From Brachynemurus nebulosus (lineage: Eukaryota > Arthropoda > Insecta > Neuroptera > Myrmeleontidae), in contig JAPWDM010000021.1 of the NCBI GenBank assembly GCA_035578155.1, positions 186,001 to 250,000 on the forward strand: a stretch of DNA of 64,000 nt, given 5' to 3'. This document shows, piece after piece, positions 31,985 through 44,000 of this stretch. Position 1 is the first letter of the stretch, and each line of letters starts with the position of its first letter. A program made the translations under genes and the position numbers. The notes under the pieces are model-generated. The model saw only the letters and a program-made list of their open reading frames with translations, was not told the origin of the DNA and made no database searches.

Positions 31985-33530
31985 TACTCTAGCACTGTTT
32001 GAGACCAATGTTTTCCATTCCCTGATACTTACAGATATCAGTTACACCTGATTCATAGAATAACCCTTCCACTTCTTCGTAAGCATCATTTTCTTGGAGC
32101 GCTAAGACTATATGCTATACACTATACGCTCTTCTAAATGAAGGGGTTGGCAAGTCCACCAGTTATTGAGTTATTTACTGCCATCTGTCCCATTTTATCC
32201 GCATTATCGCATATCCTGTTCAAAGAGTGACCGCAAAAACAAGCCATTTTTCGCCTATTTGGGCGCCCTTGAAATCTAACTTAAAATGTGTGCTAAATGA
32301 TAGTTTATTATGAGACTTTAATCTCCTGAAAATTTCTGATTGAGGCTGCATTCGGTTGTCGAGATATCGGGTCAAAGTTGTAGGGTCAAAGTATAAGGGT
32401 CAAAGTTGTCAATTTCGCATGGGTTAACACAGGTCAACATTTGATATACGGAGTATCTCTAGATCTCACTAGCAGACTCTAGGGTTTTTGGGGTCGCTGA
32501 TTCCGAGTCCGGGGTCGGTTGGCCTCTATCACGTCAGGATCAAGGTCATTTAAAGGTCAAAGGGCGAATAATTGCTTTAAAAAATCTGAAAAATTCAGGT
32601 AGGAGGGTCATCAGGACGCCAGCTATGTGATTATTTCCATTCTGTAGCTTATCCAAAATTAAGGGGAGGCTTACTTGAGCGTCCTTAAAAGAATCGATTT
32701 TTTTACAGAAATTGATAGGAAATTATATGTAGAATATGTTCCCGAAGATTAAATATAAAATTTGGAAAATACGCGTCTTTATCTATATATTTTATAATAT
32801 CTCGAAACTATGTTTTTGGAATTGGTGGGCACGATAACTCAAAAACTATCCGATGGATCCTTTTCTTTTTTATTTTAAAGATAATTCAATTCTCCGGCAC
32901 CTATACCTAAGTCGGATACACTTTCAATATTTTCTTTTATTTTACTTTAAAGAGCCGAAATAAGGAAAAATCGTAATCAAAAGCTCACACGTCCGCCATT
33001 GTTTTTTCAGCGATTTATTGATATTATAGGTATAGCTGCGCCGGTACTGTTCGTATATTTTATAAATCTTTCTTGTTTTTGGATTTCAGTGTTTTATAAC
33101 TGGCGCTATGATGTCCACCAACAAGGCATCGGATTTTTGGATCGTCACACTACACTATCTATAAAATGGACAAATTTTTATGTTTTTCCTTTTTTTGTAC
33201 AGTTTATTACTTAATAAATATGTGTACAAAATGTGTACAGCAACATGATCACGTTCGTGCACAGCTACGATTGTTGGGCGAAATGAAATTAAAATTATTT
33301 ATTAAATATAAGTGATGAGTTCGAAGATTTTAAAAATATTTTCAAACCTGAAAATTTCAATTAAATAATCAATGCACTCAGGAAGATTATAATTTAGAAG
33401 GCAGCTACTATGATATACGATGCTCCAGGAAATGCACAAACTATAACAACTACTCAAAAAATGTGCTCGTAAATTTTGAGTTGAGTACATTAAAGTAAAA
33501 AAATTTAAACAAAAAAAGAGATCGATAATT
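31985..33530. other. Flanking region, no gene recognised
   Basis: About 1.5 kb. 32150-32660 is less AT-rich and has repeated GGTCAAAG and AGGGTCAAAGT strings (about 32393-32425, 32570-32585), possibly old element DNA. ORFs of 70-90 codons at 32999-33214 and 33302-33574 show no motif. Confidence 0.4.
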
Positions 33531-33911
33531 TTTTTGTTGTTATGGGAAGAAGAAATTCCAACACTGATTAACAAAAAGGCCAGAAAAAAACAAGTGGAAA
33601 AAGAACGCGAGAAAAAAGTAATTCTACCATCACAGAAAAATATAAAATTATTATACGATTAGGAAAGAAAGCGGTATTTTTATTGATATTTTACATAGAG
33701 GTTTCGACATAAATGTTTGGAAGCACTTGGATAATTACACGTTTAAATCAATACAAATTTTTAATCATCGCAAAGTGGGCGAACTCTAACGATTAAAATT
33801 AGCGAATTATTAAAACAAACTCTCGTAGATCTTATTGATGGTATGATTATCATCAATAAGATCAATAAGCCATTAGACATTACGTATAACGTTAATAAAG
33901 AAGATTCTTAA
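33531..33911 (+). pseudogene. Relic of an uncharacterised insect multicopy family (SIQIFNxR..GE)
   Basis: Plus-strand traces in shifting frames: KKARKKQVEKEREKKVILP, QKNIKLLYD, then RGFDINVWKHLDNYTFKS, IQIFNHRKVGEL, and an ending PLDITYNVNKEDS to a TAA at 33909-33911. The pattern W..L...T..SIQ.FN.R..GE is one I recall from a large uncharacterised insect family, usually in repeat-rich DNA. Several stops and frame changes. Assignment rests on memory of the pattern only. Confidence 0.4.
33828..33863. repeat. Perfect 12-bp inverted repeat
   Basis: GATCTTATTGAT and ATCAATAAGATC flank a 12-nt spacer, inside the coding relic. Confidence 0.85.
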
Positions 33912-33953
33912 ATGATGCCTACTCCTGCTCCATCAGCGGCAGAGTCGGTCGTG

Positions 33954-34060
33954 GTGTCGTGTTATTTCACGAGGCGCGCAATTCTTGTAGGACCATGGCT
34001 TGACCCCCTGGGTCAAGCAGAGGTCCTACCTCTTGCGCGCCTCGTGAAATAACACGACAC
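33954..34060. repeat. 107-bp GC-rich hairpin (foldback element)
   Basis: The first 27 bases (GTGTCGTGTTATTTCACGAG followed by GCGCGCA) are perfectly complementary to the last 27. Inside, TAGGACC and GCTTGACCC pair with GGTCCTA and GGGTCAAGC around a short loop near 34007, with small bulges. A strikingly stable palindrome in AT-rich DNA; a miniature foldback element or the stem of a small RNA precursor. Confidence 0.9.
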
Positions 34061-34149
34061 ACTATCGTGGCACAAAAAACGGTGATTTGTGTTTATAAAA
34101 TTGTACAACCTATTTATGGTTGAAGTAAGCAAGAAGCTTAAATATTAAT

Positions 34150-35282
34150 ATATCTGGCCGCCTATTGCAAGAAAAGGCTTTAAAAATTTCAAATTTACTG
34201 GGTCATTCATTGAATTTTAAGGCCAGTAATGGATGGCTAAGGAATTTTAAAAGAAGACACGGTATTCGAAAACTGTCGATTCACGGGGAAAAACTGTCAT
34301 TTGACACTTTTCTGAAGGTGTTTGCCACAAAAGACTCTTGTATTAAAAGATGAGGCAGCCGCTTACGGCTTTGAAAAATCAAAAGAAAGGATAACAATCC
34401 TATTTTGTAAAAATGCGACCGAGTGTCACAAAATCAGACCTTTAGTAATTGGTCAATTTCAGAATCCAAGGTGTCTTAAAAATGTAACGAATCTTCCAGT
34501 TGAATATAGGGGAAGAAAAAATGTCTGGATGACATCTGACTTATTCCTAAATTGGATCAAAATATTTTCCAAAGAAGTAAAAGATGTTCATGGGGACAAA
34601 AAATTTTGTTAATTTTAGAAAATGCAGCTTCACATCCATCGTCACATGACATAATTCAAGTGGTGGATAATGTCGAAATATTGTTTTTGCCACCAAATGT
34701 TACTCCATTGATTCAGCCCTTAGATCAGGGAATTATACAAGCCTTTAAAAATCAGTATAGAAAAAAATTGTTACAAGACGTGCTATTAAAAGATGAATTA
34801 TAAAGTGTACCAGCTTTTATTAAAAAATTAATTTAAGATTATGTTTTCAATGGGTGAGTGACGCTTGGGAAACACTAAGTGAACAAACGATTAAAAATTG
34901 TTTGAAGTGTCTTTTAAGAACAGTTACTGAATAGGGTGTTAATCTTATAACTGATGATATAACATTTCCATCCTGTCCAGAGATAGATGAAAATAATATT
35001 AATCATTGGTTAAACTGCGATGAAAATGTCCCAACTTTGGCAGTGTTAACTGATGAAGAAATAATTTTCGAAGTCAAAAATGTAGCAGAAGATACTCTAA
35101 AGGAAGAGAGTGAAGAAGAAACAGAGCCAGTACAAGGGGAGAAAATTAAAAATGATATTAGAAAATACTGCGGAAATTTGCGTTCACTTACTAATTTTTT
35201 AGAAAAATGTGAAGATTTTCCCAGAGAACAAATACAAAATCTAGATCAAACTTTTGGATATTTAATAAAAAAATTACAATAA
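34150..35282 (+). pseudogene. Tigger/pogo transposase, copy 1 (jerky-like), broken
   Basis: Begins inside the CENP-B-type DNA-binding domain (LLQEKALKISNLLGHSLNFK, ASNGWLRNFKRRHGIRK). A deletion near 34320 removes the first DDE motif (usually DETGLF). The frame then gives KERITILFCKNATECHKIRP, WMTSDLFLNWIK, LLILENAASHPSS (second Asp replaced by Glu) and LIQPLDQGIIQAFKNQYRKK with the third Asp. The acidic C-terminus ends at 35282. Stops and frameshifts at about 34612 and 34801. Upstream helix-turn-helix start not seen. Confidence 0.9.
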
Positions 35283-35457
35283 TAAATAATTTCTCTTGAT
35301 TTTCTTTTTCCCTTAAAAAACAATTTCAACAGCGTAGGGTAATTACTAATTTCATTCGAATATTTAGATTCATTCAAATTAAACTTGAATATTTCGCTAT
35401 ATTATTTTGTTTATATAAAATTAAATCAAAATATATTCTCGCTGAACCGTCACTGGA

Positions 35458-35514
35458 ACTCCAAGAAATGCAACTAAGGAGGGGAAGGGAACATTTTGTT
35501 GCATTTCTTGGAGT
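35458..35514. repeat. 17-bp perfect inverted repeat between Tigger copies
   Basis: ACTCCAAGAAATGCAAC and its exact reverse complement flank a 23-nt purine-rich spacer. The right arm leads into GTCCGACTGTA, where the second Tigger gene's psq-type helix begins; the palindrome may be a scar of, or include, a Tigger terminus. Confidence 0.85.
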
Positions 35515-35520
35515 CCGACT

Positions 35521-36520
35521 GTAAAAAAATGTGACATTGCTAAAAAGTATGGGATAGCACCCAACACAGTGTCTACTCTTTGAAAAATAAGGATAAATTA
35601 TTAAACAGTGCTTTGAGTGGAAATAAGGACCATAAAAGAGCAAGAGAACTAAATAACCCAGAAGTGGATGAATGTGTACTTAAGTGGTTTAAGCAAGCTC
35701 GGGAAGAAAACATTCCATTATCAAGGCCCCTTGTCCGAACAAAGGCAGAAGAGTTTGCAGTAGGTAGTAGGGAAAAATGATTTTAAAGTAAAGCAAGTGT
35801 CGGTTGGTTGGACGGTTTTAAGGAAAGAAACAATATTAGCTTCAAGTCTGTCTGCGGTGAAAGTGAGAGTGTAAATCAAGAGGCTGCAAATGTTTGGAAA
35901 GATAATGTTTTACAAATGATTGAAGAAACTCCAACGAAGGACATTTTTAACATAGACGAAACAGGTTTGTTTTTTAAATTTACTCCGGACAAAACGTTAA
36001 CTTTTAGAGAAGATCGTTGCAGTGGAGGGAAAACAGTAAGGAAAGAATAACTTTAATAGTTGGAGCCAATATGGGCGACACCTAAAAGCTGCCTTTACTG
36101 ATGATAGGCAAATCCGCAAATCCAAGATGTTTTACATCGAATAAAAAAACTTGGATGACATCAGAGCTCCTTGAAGAGTGGCTGTTAAAACTCGACAAAA
36201 CCTTCCGTAAACAGAACAGAACAATCATCTTGTTTATTGACAACTGTACAGCGCGTAATTCTATTTCAACCATGAGCAATGTTAAGGTTATTGGTTTCTC
36301 CTCTAGCACGACGTCCGTTGTACACAGCCAATGGATCAAGGCATTATCAAAAATTTTAAGCATTTTTATCGGCAACTTGTTGTACAAACGCTCTTGACAG
36401 ATGCGTTGGAAAAAAGCGACAAAAGTTCAAAAGTCGACATCTTTCAAGCAGCAAAAATGTGTCACAATGTATGAGACCAACTTTCTCAAACAACAATAAG
36501 AATCATACGCATTGACTACT
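35521..36520 (+). pseudogene. Tigger/pogo transposase, copy 2, broken
   Basis: A psq-like helix-turn-helix (CDIAKKYGIAPNTVSTL) is followed by the CENP-B half (DECVLKWFKQAREENIPLSR; SVGWLDGFKERNNIS). The DDE core has IFNIDETGLFFKFTPDKTL (first Asp), TIILFIDNCTAR (second Asp) and, in a shifted frame near 36330, MDQGIIKNFKHFYR (third Asp). Frameshifts at about 35780, 36050 and 36310 and an early stop make it inactive. It differs clearly from copy 1, so the two are separate elements and not one gene. Confidence 0.9.
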
Positions 36521-36613
36521 GCACTGTCTGGTTGTTTTTAAGTAAACAGTTGGCGTGAATAATATCTAACATCTCTGAGAATAAACTTGGATTGAAAAAT
36601 TTCTTACTTCACA

Positions 36614-36645
36614 TACACTGAGAAAAAAAAATATCGTTAAAATAA
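36614..36645 (+). repeat. CACTGAGAAAAA terminus, left
   Basis: CACTGAGAAAAAAAAATATC followed by GTTAAAATAACTA. Matches, in inverted orientation, the end at 54371-54402 (CACTGAGAAAAAGGTATAGT then CAAAATAACCTA on the minus strand). A likely DNA-transposon terminal repeat. Confidence 0.6.
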
Positions 36646-38038
36646 CTAAATGGTCTATGTTGAAGATATTGGTTTCTTTTAACTATAATTTAGTAAAACT
36701 AATAAAATATATAAGCAAAAACTACTACATCACTTAGTTTGCAATATTTTATAATATAGTTAAAACATTAGTTTGAAACAGCTATTTATATAGTTGAATC
36801 ATTTAAAAAATTCTGTTTCAGTTAAACATTTGAATAAGGATGGTTTAATCAAAAATCAAAGGTTTCTTCAAGCTAAATGTACGGTTAAATACACTATTTA
36901 GTGTGTCATTTTGACTATTTCTGTATACAGTCAATTTAATAAATACTATTGTTTACAATAGATATATTATGTGTTTAGTCAGTTTGCATAACAAGATATA
37001 ACTTGTTTTGTTATCTCTCATATTATGATTTGTCATGTTTTGTTATCGCCTATCGGTGTAGTGTCCGTGTAGGTATGGATGTTTATATATTTGTGTATGG
37101 ATGTTTGTTTTTTAATGCGTGCATACTGCATAAGTGGTTCAGTTTTCAACATCATTTACATATGTGCGTTGTGCCTGTGTCGTGTGAAATAATAATATAT
37201 TTTTAATATGTTGTTTACACAGATTAGAAATTTATATACCTATATGGGTAGTTCTTCAAACTATGGAATTTTGGACGGCATTTTGTATATTAATACTTTG
37301 GAAAATACATTTTTTCTAGATGGAAACTGTAAACCATTACTGCATCTAACTGGTCACTCAAAATAACCCGGTTTCGAAATATATTTTTTTATAAAAAATG
37401 ACACAAAATGTAAAATTCTCAGTCTCCTGGTCTGTAAAGTAAAACATAGCAGACTAAATAATTATTTTTTCTGACTGTATAAAAAAAATTTACACTGCAG
37501 TAGTAATCTATAATACTGGTACTTTTTTATTGTATAAATAATTTTTGAATTTTTTTATATTTTTTTTAAGAAATATTCTATTGAATTTTGTCTCCCGAAC
37601 TTTGCATCATTCTCCTATCAAATCAAAACACTTAAAAAATATAAAAAAATTATATTCCGATTAAATCATCGTTTGTCATAGTAATTAACTCAAACATAAT
37701 AAATAAAATAAAGTACATGTTTTATTTAATTTGGGGTTGTATCAATTAATTCAGTTAACATTGTAAGTGAGATCATACTCGGTCCAGTCAATTTCTCAGT
37801 ATCCTGGTCAGCATTTTCGTGAAAAATACTGTGGATATAAGAAATTTTTCAGTTGTATGAGTTGTAAGTATGCTGTATTGGAATACCGGACCTGTCTCTT
37901 TTTTTTTATAAAACGTTATTTAGCCGATTTTTAAAGAATATTGAAGAATTCTCAGTCTCCTGGTCTCAGTCTCCTGGCAGCTCCGAAAACGGGGATTTAA
38001 CTTAAATAATGTAAATAAATTAGGTAAATGTCATTAGA
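36646..38038. other. AT-rich region, no gene
   Basis: Nothing coding recognised. CTCAGTCTCCTGG occurs at about 37419, twice near 37951-37975, and with one change at about 37795; its significance is unclear. Confidence 0.5.
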
Positions 38039-38455
38039 ATACTGTAATAAATGACTCCGTATATTTTTTAATAAAAAATAAATTCGCATTTTTTTTTGTA
38101 TTACACCTATATACTATATAATTAATACAACTACTGGCACATATTATATACTACTAATATAATATATAATATGTATTAAACTGTAGTAAATGACTTCAAA
38201 TATTTCTTAATAAATAATAAATTCCCAATTTTTTTTTATTTAGTTTTTTTTTTTTTTTTAATTTTTTTTTAATATTTACATATATACACTATATAACTAC
38301 TAATATATATACTACTAATATAATATATAATATCTATTAAACAAATAATAAATTGTTTAATAATTAAAAATTTAATAATAAAAATAATAAAAATTGTTTA
38401 ATAATAAAAATTAATAAATTGTTTAATAGTTTAATAAATTGTGCTTAATAATAAA
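38039..38455. repeat. AT-rich tandem repeats (period about 142 bp) and ATAAAAATTGTTTAATA runs
   Basis: Units starting ACTGTAATAAATGACT at about 38039 and ACTGTAGTAAATGACT at about 38182 share a TACTACTAATATAATATATA tail, repeated again at about 38310. Then short TTGTTTAATAATAAAAA repeats to about 38455. Confidence 0.75.
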
Positions 38456-38789
38456 AATGAATATAAGAAATTATCTTTTGTTAATTTTAGTTTTTTACTC
38501 ATTTTTTCACTTTCTTGGATGTCTCTTTTTTATAATGGCCATAAAATTTATAATCTTTAATATTTTGACTGGCCACTTTGAAACAGTGTGAAAAATGTCA
38601 TCAACTTGAAATAAAACTACTTGCCAAAGCTTACGCATGAAAAAAAATATTGGGCCGGAATTAAGTCCATTTTCTTCTTTCGTTTGGAGACTTACATACT
38701 TTTTTCTAATCAAAACAAAATGCTTACGTTGGCGTTGTATAAATAAAAGTATGTACAAAATTAAAACTACTACATTTTTAAATGTATAG

Positions 38790-40354
38790 GTGTATTTGGC
38801 GGAGAGGAATCTTTTGAATGGCTAAAAAATAATGTTGAGCCGTGGGACGAATTCCTTGGACATTGGAGGAAAACATATTGCTTCAAAAAACAAAATAAAG
38901 CACAAGTAAATTTCGAATCATTTTTAACCAATTGGTCCTCATTTTCGTTACCAAATGGATATATTTTGATAAGTTCAAATAAATTATTTAATTTTATACA
39001 GTTCGTTGCATGTAAAGGCCTATTTATTGCAATATTTTATAATAATTTAAAATTAATTTCTAACAAAAAGTAAGAGAATTTTCTCTGCTGCGCGGAAAAC
39101 ATTGAATCATGAATATGTTTTATAGCTCAGCAGGTACACACAGAGACAACAACAAACATCAAGTATTTACCTAATTTACTCACTTATGATCATCTTAATT
39201 TAATAAAAAAAAAATTCTATTTAAATTGTGGAATGTCAGTACTGAGTATATGCTGTAGGAAAATTGAATAAATTGATCTTTCCATTTTATAAATTTTTTC
39301 GATTGACGATCCAAGTGTCAGCATTTTTTTTTTTGCGGACTGTCTGTCATATCAATCACTGATTGTCAATGGTTCCACGTAGTACTCAGTTGTCAAATTA
39401 ACTAAAATTGGTCTGACGTCATCAAACAAATGTAACAAATGAAACAAAATTAAACGAACTTAGTTTCTTCTGTTTGTTTTCATTTCTGTTATTTTTATGT
39501 GAGAATAACTGCAATAATGTAAGATTGTACGTCTAATTTTACTTCATTTGTTAATGACGTCAGACCAATTATAGTTAATTTCACCTATTTTCCACTACCC
39601 GTACTTAAATTATATGTAGATTTTACACTAAATATAATATATATCCAACTTTTCAGATCGAAGAAGATTTTAGAAATTTATACCCTGAAGTAGACAGTAG
39701 TATTCTATTTAAAAAATGGCCATTATTTTTCCATTCGTTAACACAGACAACAAACTTCAAAAATGAAAAATTGAACATTAATTTTAGTGAAGGCAAGATT
39801 TATCTTTTTATGAATTTAATATTAAACTTTTTATTTAATTATTAATTTTTAATTGTTTTAATTTCCAGATTCTTTAAATGCAATAAAAATAAAATTACTA
39901 GGTCACATTTTTCCACCAACTGCCCGTATCAGAAGAAGTAAAACGAAGTACTGGAAACCCTCTGCAGAAGAATCTACAGATAGTATGATTATTCAATGTC
40001 CTAATATAAATCAGTTAGAACAAATAATTAAAAACAAATTAGATGAAAACTTTCAATCTGTCAATCAGTCCTTTTATCATTATTGACAATTTTGATAACG
40101 TCCAAGAAATATATTTGAATATAAACGGCCAAATTAATTATAAAATATCTAGCGTGTTAAAAGCAGTAGATTGTTGCTTAAAATCTTTTTTTGTATTTAA
40201 TTTAAAATTCCCGGCAGAATCGGAACATATATATAGTTTACTACAAGAGGCAATATATGGTATTAAATGCAATAGGGAAATTCCTTGTGTAGTTGAAATG
40301 CTTTCAAACTTAAAAAAAAAAAATAATAAAATATGTAATTATAATATTATATAG
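38790..40354 (+). pseudogene. Multi-exon conserved animal family gene, splice donor lost
   Basis: Three exon-like blocks. A, 38790-38968 after a TATAG acceptor: VFGGEESFEWLKNNVEPWDE. B, 39657-39792 after CTTTTCAG: IEEDFRNLYPEVDSSILFKK, WPLFFHSL. C, 39869-40354 after TTTCCAG: IKIKLLGHIFPPTA, then FIIIDNFDNVQEIYLNING, and SVLKAVDCCLKSFFVFNLKF. The phases fit if intron 1 began where ATAAGT now stands (38969), i.e. a GT-to-AT mutation, and if intron 2 is a GC-AG intron (GCAAGA at 39793). A frameshift lies near 40062. The family, with a LK..D.CFK.F.VFN..YP.E signature, is widespread and uncharacterised in animals; possibly element-borne. Confidence 0.6.
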
Positions 40355-40586
40355 ATATATTTTTTATATAGATATATATTTTTTTTAAATAGGTACTTCT
40401 GTTTTTTCTTAAGTTGATTTTGTAATTTGAATGTGAAAAATTATATCTCATTACTGACGCATTTAAAAAATAATTTGAGAGTTGACTTAATACCTTCAAA
40501 GTAAACACATCTATTATTATTGTTGTAATTAATAAAATATTGTTGTGTAACTACTGTGTTGTTAAGTTATAACACATTTCAAATTA

Positions 40587-40620
40587 CAGTCGTGTTCCTG
40601 TAAGTCGAGGAACACGACTG
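40587..40620. repeat. Hairpin at the start of the non-LTR element
   Basis: CAGTCGTGTTCC and its exact reverse complement GGAACACGACTG flank a 10-nt loop, ending three bases before the ORF1 ATG. CAGTCG is a common first sequence of I/Jockey-group retrotransposons, so this probably marks the 5' end or short 5' UTR. Confidence 0.8.
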
Positions 40621-40623
40621 AAA

Positions 40624-41591
40624 ATGACAGCAAGAAAAAACACCGTTTGGTGTGAATATATTTTGAATCAAGAAACTCAAGAAAATCAAGAAAAACCAAA
40701 CATCAAAGAAATTTTCAATTGGATATTCCATGAACTACAAGAAAAGATTTTAAACTTTCAAGATCACCTGATTGGGATACAAAATGAACCCAACGGTTTC
40801 TACATGAAATTTGATGAAGAAAATACATGTCACGATATTTTACAAAGAACAGAAAGCATAGGAAAAATTAAGAAAGAAGATGGAAACATTATAAGATTAA
40901 AAATCGAAAATGCAAGCATCGGAATCAGAAAAATTAGAGTGGTGAGATTGCCTTTTGAAATGTCACACATAATAATGAAGGATGCTCTAGAAAAATATGG
41001 ACAGATTTTAACAATAGAAGAAGAATATTGGTCAAACTCACTAGCTCCCGCAAATAAAAAAATTAAAACTGGAAACCGCATTGAAAAATGCAACTCAAGA
41101 ATCACATCCCTTCATTTATATATATTAACGGAGAAAGGGCTTTGATAATGTATGAGAATCAACCAAAAACATGTTCATACTGCGGCGATCAGAACCACCT
41201 TATAGCAACCTGCGAACGACGAATAAAAAGTAACTCAAACAGAACATACAGCAACATACTTCAACAAGTGCCAGTTAGAAACGAAATAATAGAAGACGTC
41301 GTGGAAACTAACGAGAACGACAATATGGAAGTAGAAATAACTAACGAAACAAACTCAGAAAATGAAGAAGATATTAACAACGAAACTAAAAGACGTAAAC
41401 TAGAGAATGAAACAAATCAAGAAATGAAAACAAAACTCATACAAACATCCAGTAAGTCAAGCGATTCTATTAATACTAGTACCTTATCCGTCCAAGAGAA
41501 ATCCAGGCGATCTAAATCCGCTTCGAGTAACGAAACGTGTCGCGAATTCCTACAACAAATAATGAATATATCCTTACTGTCACGGATGTGA
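40624..41591 (+). pseudogene. Non-LTR ORF1 (gag-like RNA-binding protein)
   Basis: Starts ATG at 40624 three bases after the hairpin. Residues 95-125 carry IRLKIENASIGIRKIRVVRL, then a frame change near 41090 passes into HIPSFIYINGERALIMYENQ and a CCHC knuckle CSYCGDQNHLIATC at about 41170-41210, as expected for nucleic-acid binding. The tail is Asn/Glu/Ser-rich. A frameshift at about 41090 and the insertion after 41591 disable it. The C-terminal end, Lys/Arg-rich, is recognisable at 43250-43420 beyond the insertion. Confidence 0.85.
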
Positions 41592-42305
41592 CAATTCTGT
41601 TTGCGCGTAGAGTACATAATGTATTTTATTGACAATTTTGATGCTGTGTGATATTGATTCGTTATTGATTAAAATTATTCGATATTTTGTATGATGAATG
41701 CAACACTTATACATTTCTTTATTCCTGTTTTGATAAAAAAAGTAGCGCACTTTTAGTTTTGATACTTAATTGATTAAAAGAAAATAGTTCAACTTTGGTT
41801 TTTGATTGAATTATTCAAAAAACTGTCACCGGTTGACAATTAAATAGTCAGTTAAAGATTTTTTAATAAAAATTTAAAATTTACATACAATAAAGCTGTA
41901 ACTATTTTCAAACGCGCAGTAAAGTATTTATACAATTAGGATAGTAGTATTGTAACATGTGTTGCTTTTGCCTAACAAGGTACGTAATTATTACTTGGTG
42001 TATATTCCAAGTAGGCTAAAACACGCTTTCGTCGCCTGATCTGTACAATAATATTTTGTATCTGAACATGGGTGATGTAATTTCATATTTTTTTCTTTCA
42101 ATATATTTTCATTTTTAACGTAACTTTACTACAGTTCCAACAAGAATAAAATGGTATAAATATAGTTATAGTTCTTTTTAAAATTCGGTGTAATATTTTA
42201 CAAATGACTCTGCAAGATGGCGTCATGCATGTTTGGTTTTCGGAAGGACAAATCAGCGCTGTTTGGGTATAAATATTAATAAATTTTCTATTTTTTTTTT
42301 TATTA

Positions 42306-42381
<76 letters not shown>

Positions 42382-43245
42382 GGTTGGCTCCACAATGCCA
42401 ATTGTATCTCTCAACATTGAAACATTATCATGTTTCTAGATATAAAATATCGTTTCCCGCAGTTAAATGCTAATTAATCATTTCTGTTGGGTAAAGATTG
42501 CGATATGTAGATTTAGTATTTAAAACTTATGTATAATTCTACTTTTATTAGTAACAAAATTTATTTATAGTTAATATAAATTGTCTCTTTAAAATTATTA
42601 CATAACTTATTTGCCATTTTGAATATTTTAAATATGTTGTTAAAATGCTTTAAATTTTGAAATATTATGTAAAATTCTTTACTATTTGCATCTTTCAATA
42701 AAGATTCATACACATTCATCCATTTTAAAAAATATTGTCAAAGCATGTGCCTTGATTGTTAACTTGTGTAACTTGTTTAACAAAAAAACTTATTTAAGAT
42801 TAAATAAAGTTCGATTTAAATTTATTTTTCAAATTATTATTATTTACGATTTCCTACATACCATATTTACAGAAAAAATAGTCTTTGTATTTTTAAAAAT
42901 TTGGGGCCTTCAGTAAAAAAAAAAAAACTATCTTAGACACTTAAAACCATATTTCAAATTCTCAGGGGTCCCTACATACTGTATTTGGGCCCAGCACAGT
43001 AAATAAATTTGGGGGCATCGTCCCCAGTGCAGGAGCCGCGTCTCTTAGTAGTCGAGAAACCGGTTCCCCTTAATTTAACTCAATCCACTTGTTTATTTTT
43101 ATTTTTTTAATTTTTATCTAATGGCACCTTCAATTAGATTTCATTAATTAATTAACCAATTATCATTATAAAATCTTTTGGCCACCTCTTAACTTAAATT
43201 ATTTTAATTAATTGTTTTGGTGTCACTTACTACTCATCAGCTCAG
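41592..43245. other. Insertion in ORF1, unassigned; includes (TA)n
   Basis: About 1.65 kb with no recognisable ORF. A (TA)n tract spans 42310-42377. Near 43010 GGGGGCATCGTCCCC forms a small hairpin. Identity of the inserted element unknown. Confidence 0.55.
42310..42377. repeat. (TA)n microsatellite
   Basis: Uninterrupted alternating TA of about 67 bp. Confidence 0.95.
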
Positions 43246-43479
43246 ACTGTTCGTAATAGATACAGAAAGGACACAAGATCTTATAGAAACAGCCAGAAAT
43301 TAGACGAAAAATGTAAATCAGTTAATAGAAAACCTCGAAACACTCCACAAAATCGTCAAATCAAGAAGAGTAAAACTAAAAATTACAAAAATAGTTGAAA
43401 CAATGAAAAACCAGCTGGCAATCGTAACGTCGAAGCATCAAGTACTTCGAAACTATCAAATATAATTCGAAATATCAAA

Positions 43480-44000
43480 ATGGCAATGTTACAATCGAAT
43501 TGCAACGGTTACTTCACGCATGTAGAGGAGGTGAAACAACTTATCTCACAACAAGCACCAGGGTTCATATGTCTACAAGAATCCCATCTGCGACAACACC
43601 AAGTGATCACACAACGGGGTTACGACGTACACCGAAAAGACTATCTCGGAAACCAAACGGCTTCTGGTGGGGTAATAACGATGGTACGAAATGAGCACTT
43701 TTCAGAAGAAATACAACTGCAAACAAATCTCCAAGCAGTATTAGTCAAATCAGAAAATAAATACTTCAATGATTCACATCTGTAACATCTACATTCCTCC
43801 GAGTGCGCAATTAGATGAAAATGAAATCCAAGAATTGGTAAACCAAATCCCCAGCCCGTACATTTTACTTGGAGATCTCAACGCCCACAATCCTTTATGG
43901 GGATCGCATCAAGTAGACAGAAGGGGCAAAGCCATCGAAAATCTATATCTAAATAATTGTTATGAGTACACATTGGACAACCCTAAAAATATAAAACAAA
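43480..44000 (+). pseudogene. Non-LTR ORF2: endonuclease, 5' part
   Basis: ATG at 43480. Apurinic-type endonuclease motifs: MLQSNCNGY (N), FICLQESHL (catalytic E), and, after a frame change near 43765, ICNIYIPPSA and LLGDLNAHNPLWGSH (D-x-N-A-H). The frame ends in an A-rich run near 44000, where an insertion starts. The missing end of the domain, with CGSDHFPI, resumes at about 45650. Confidence 0.88.

Noticed and set aside
37418..37980. Repeated CTCAGTCTCCTGG string
   Set aside because: Four loose occurrences without regular spacing or a surrounding element; not enough to call a repeat array.
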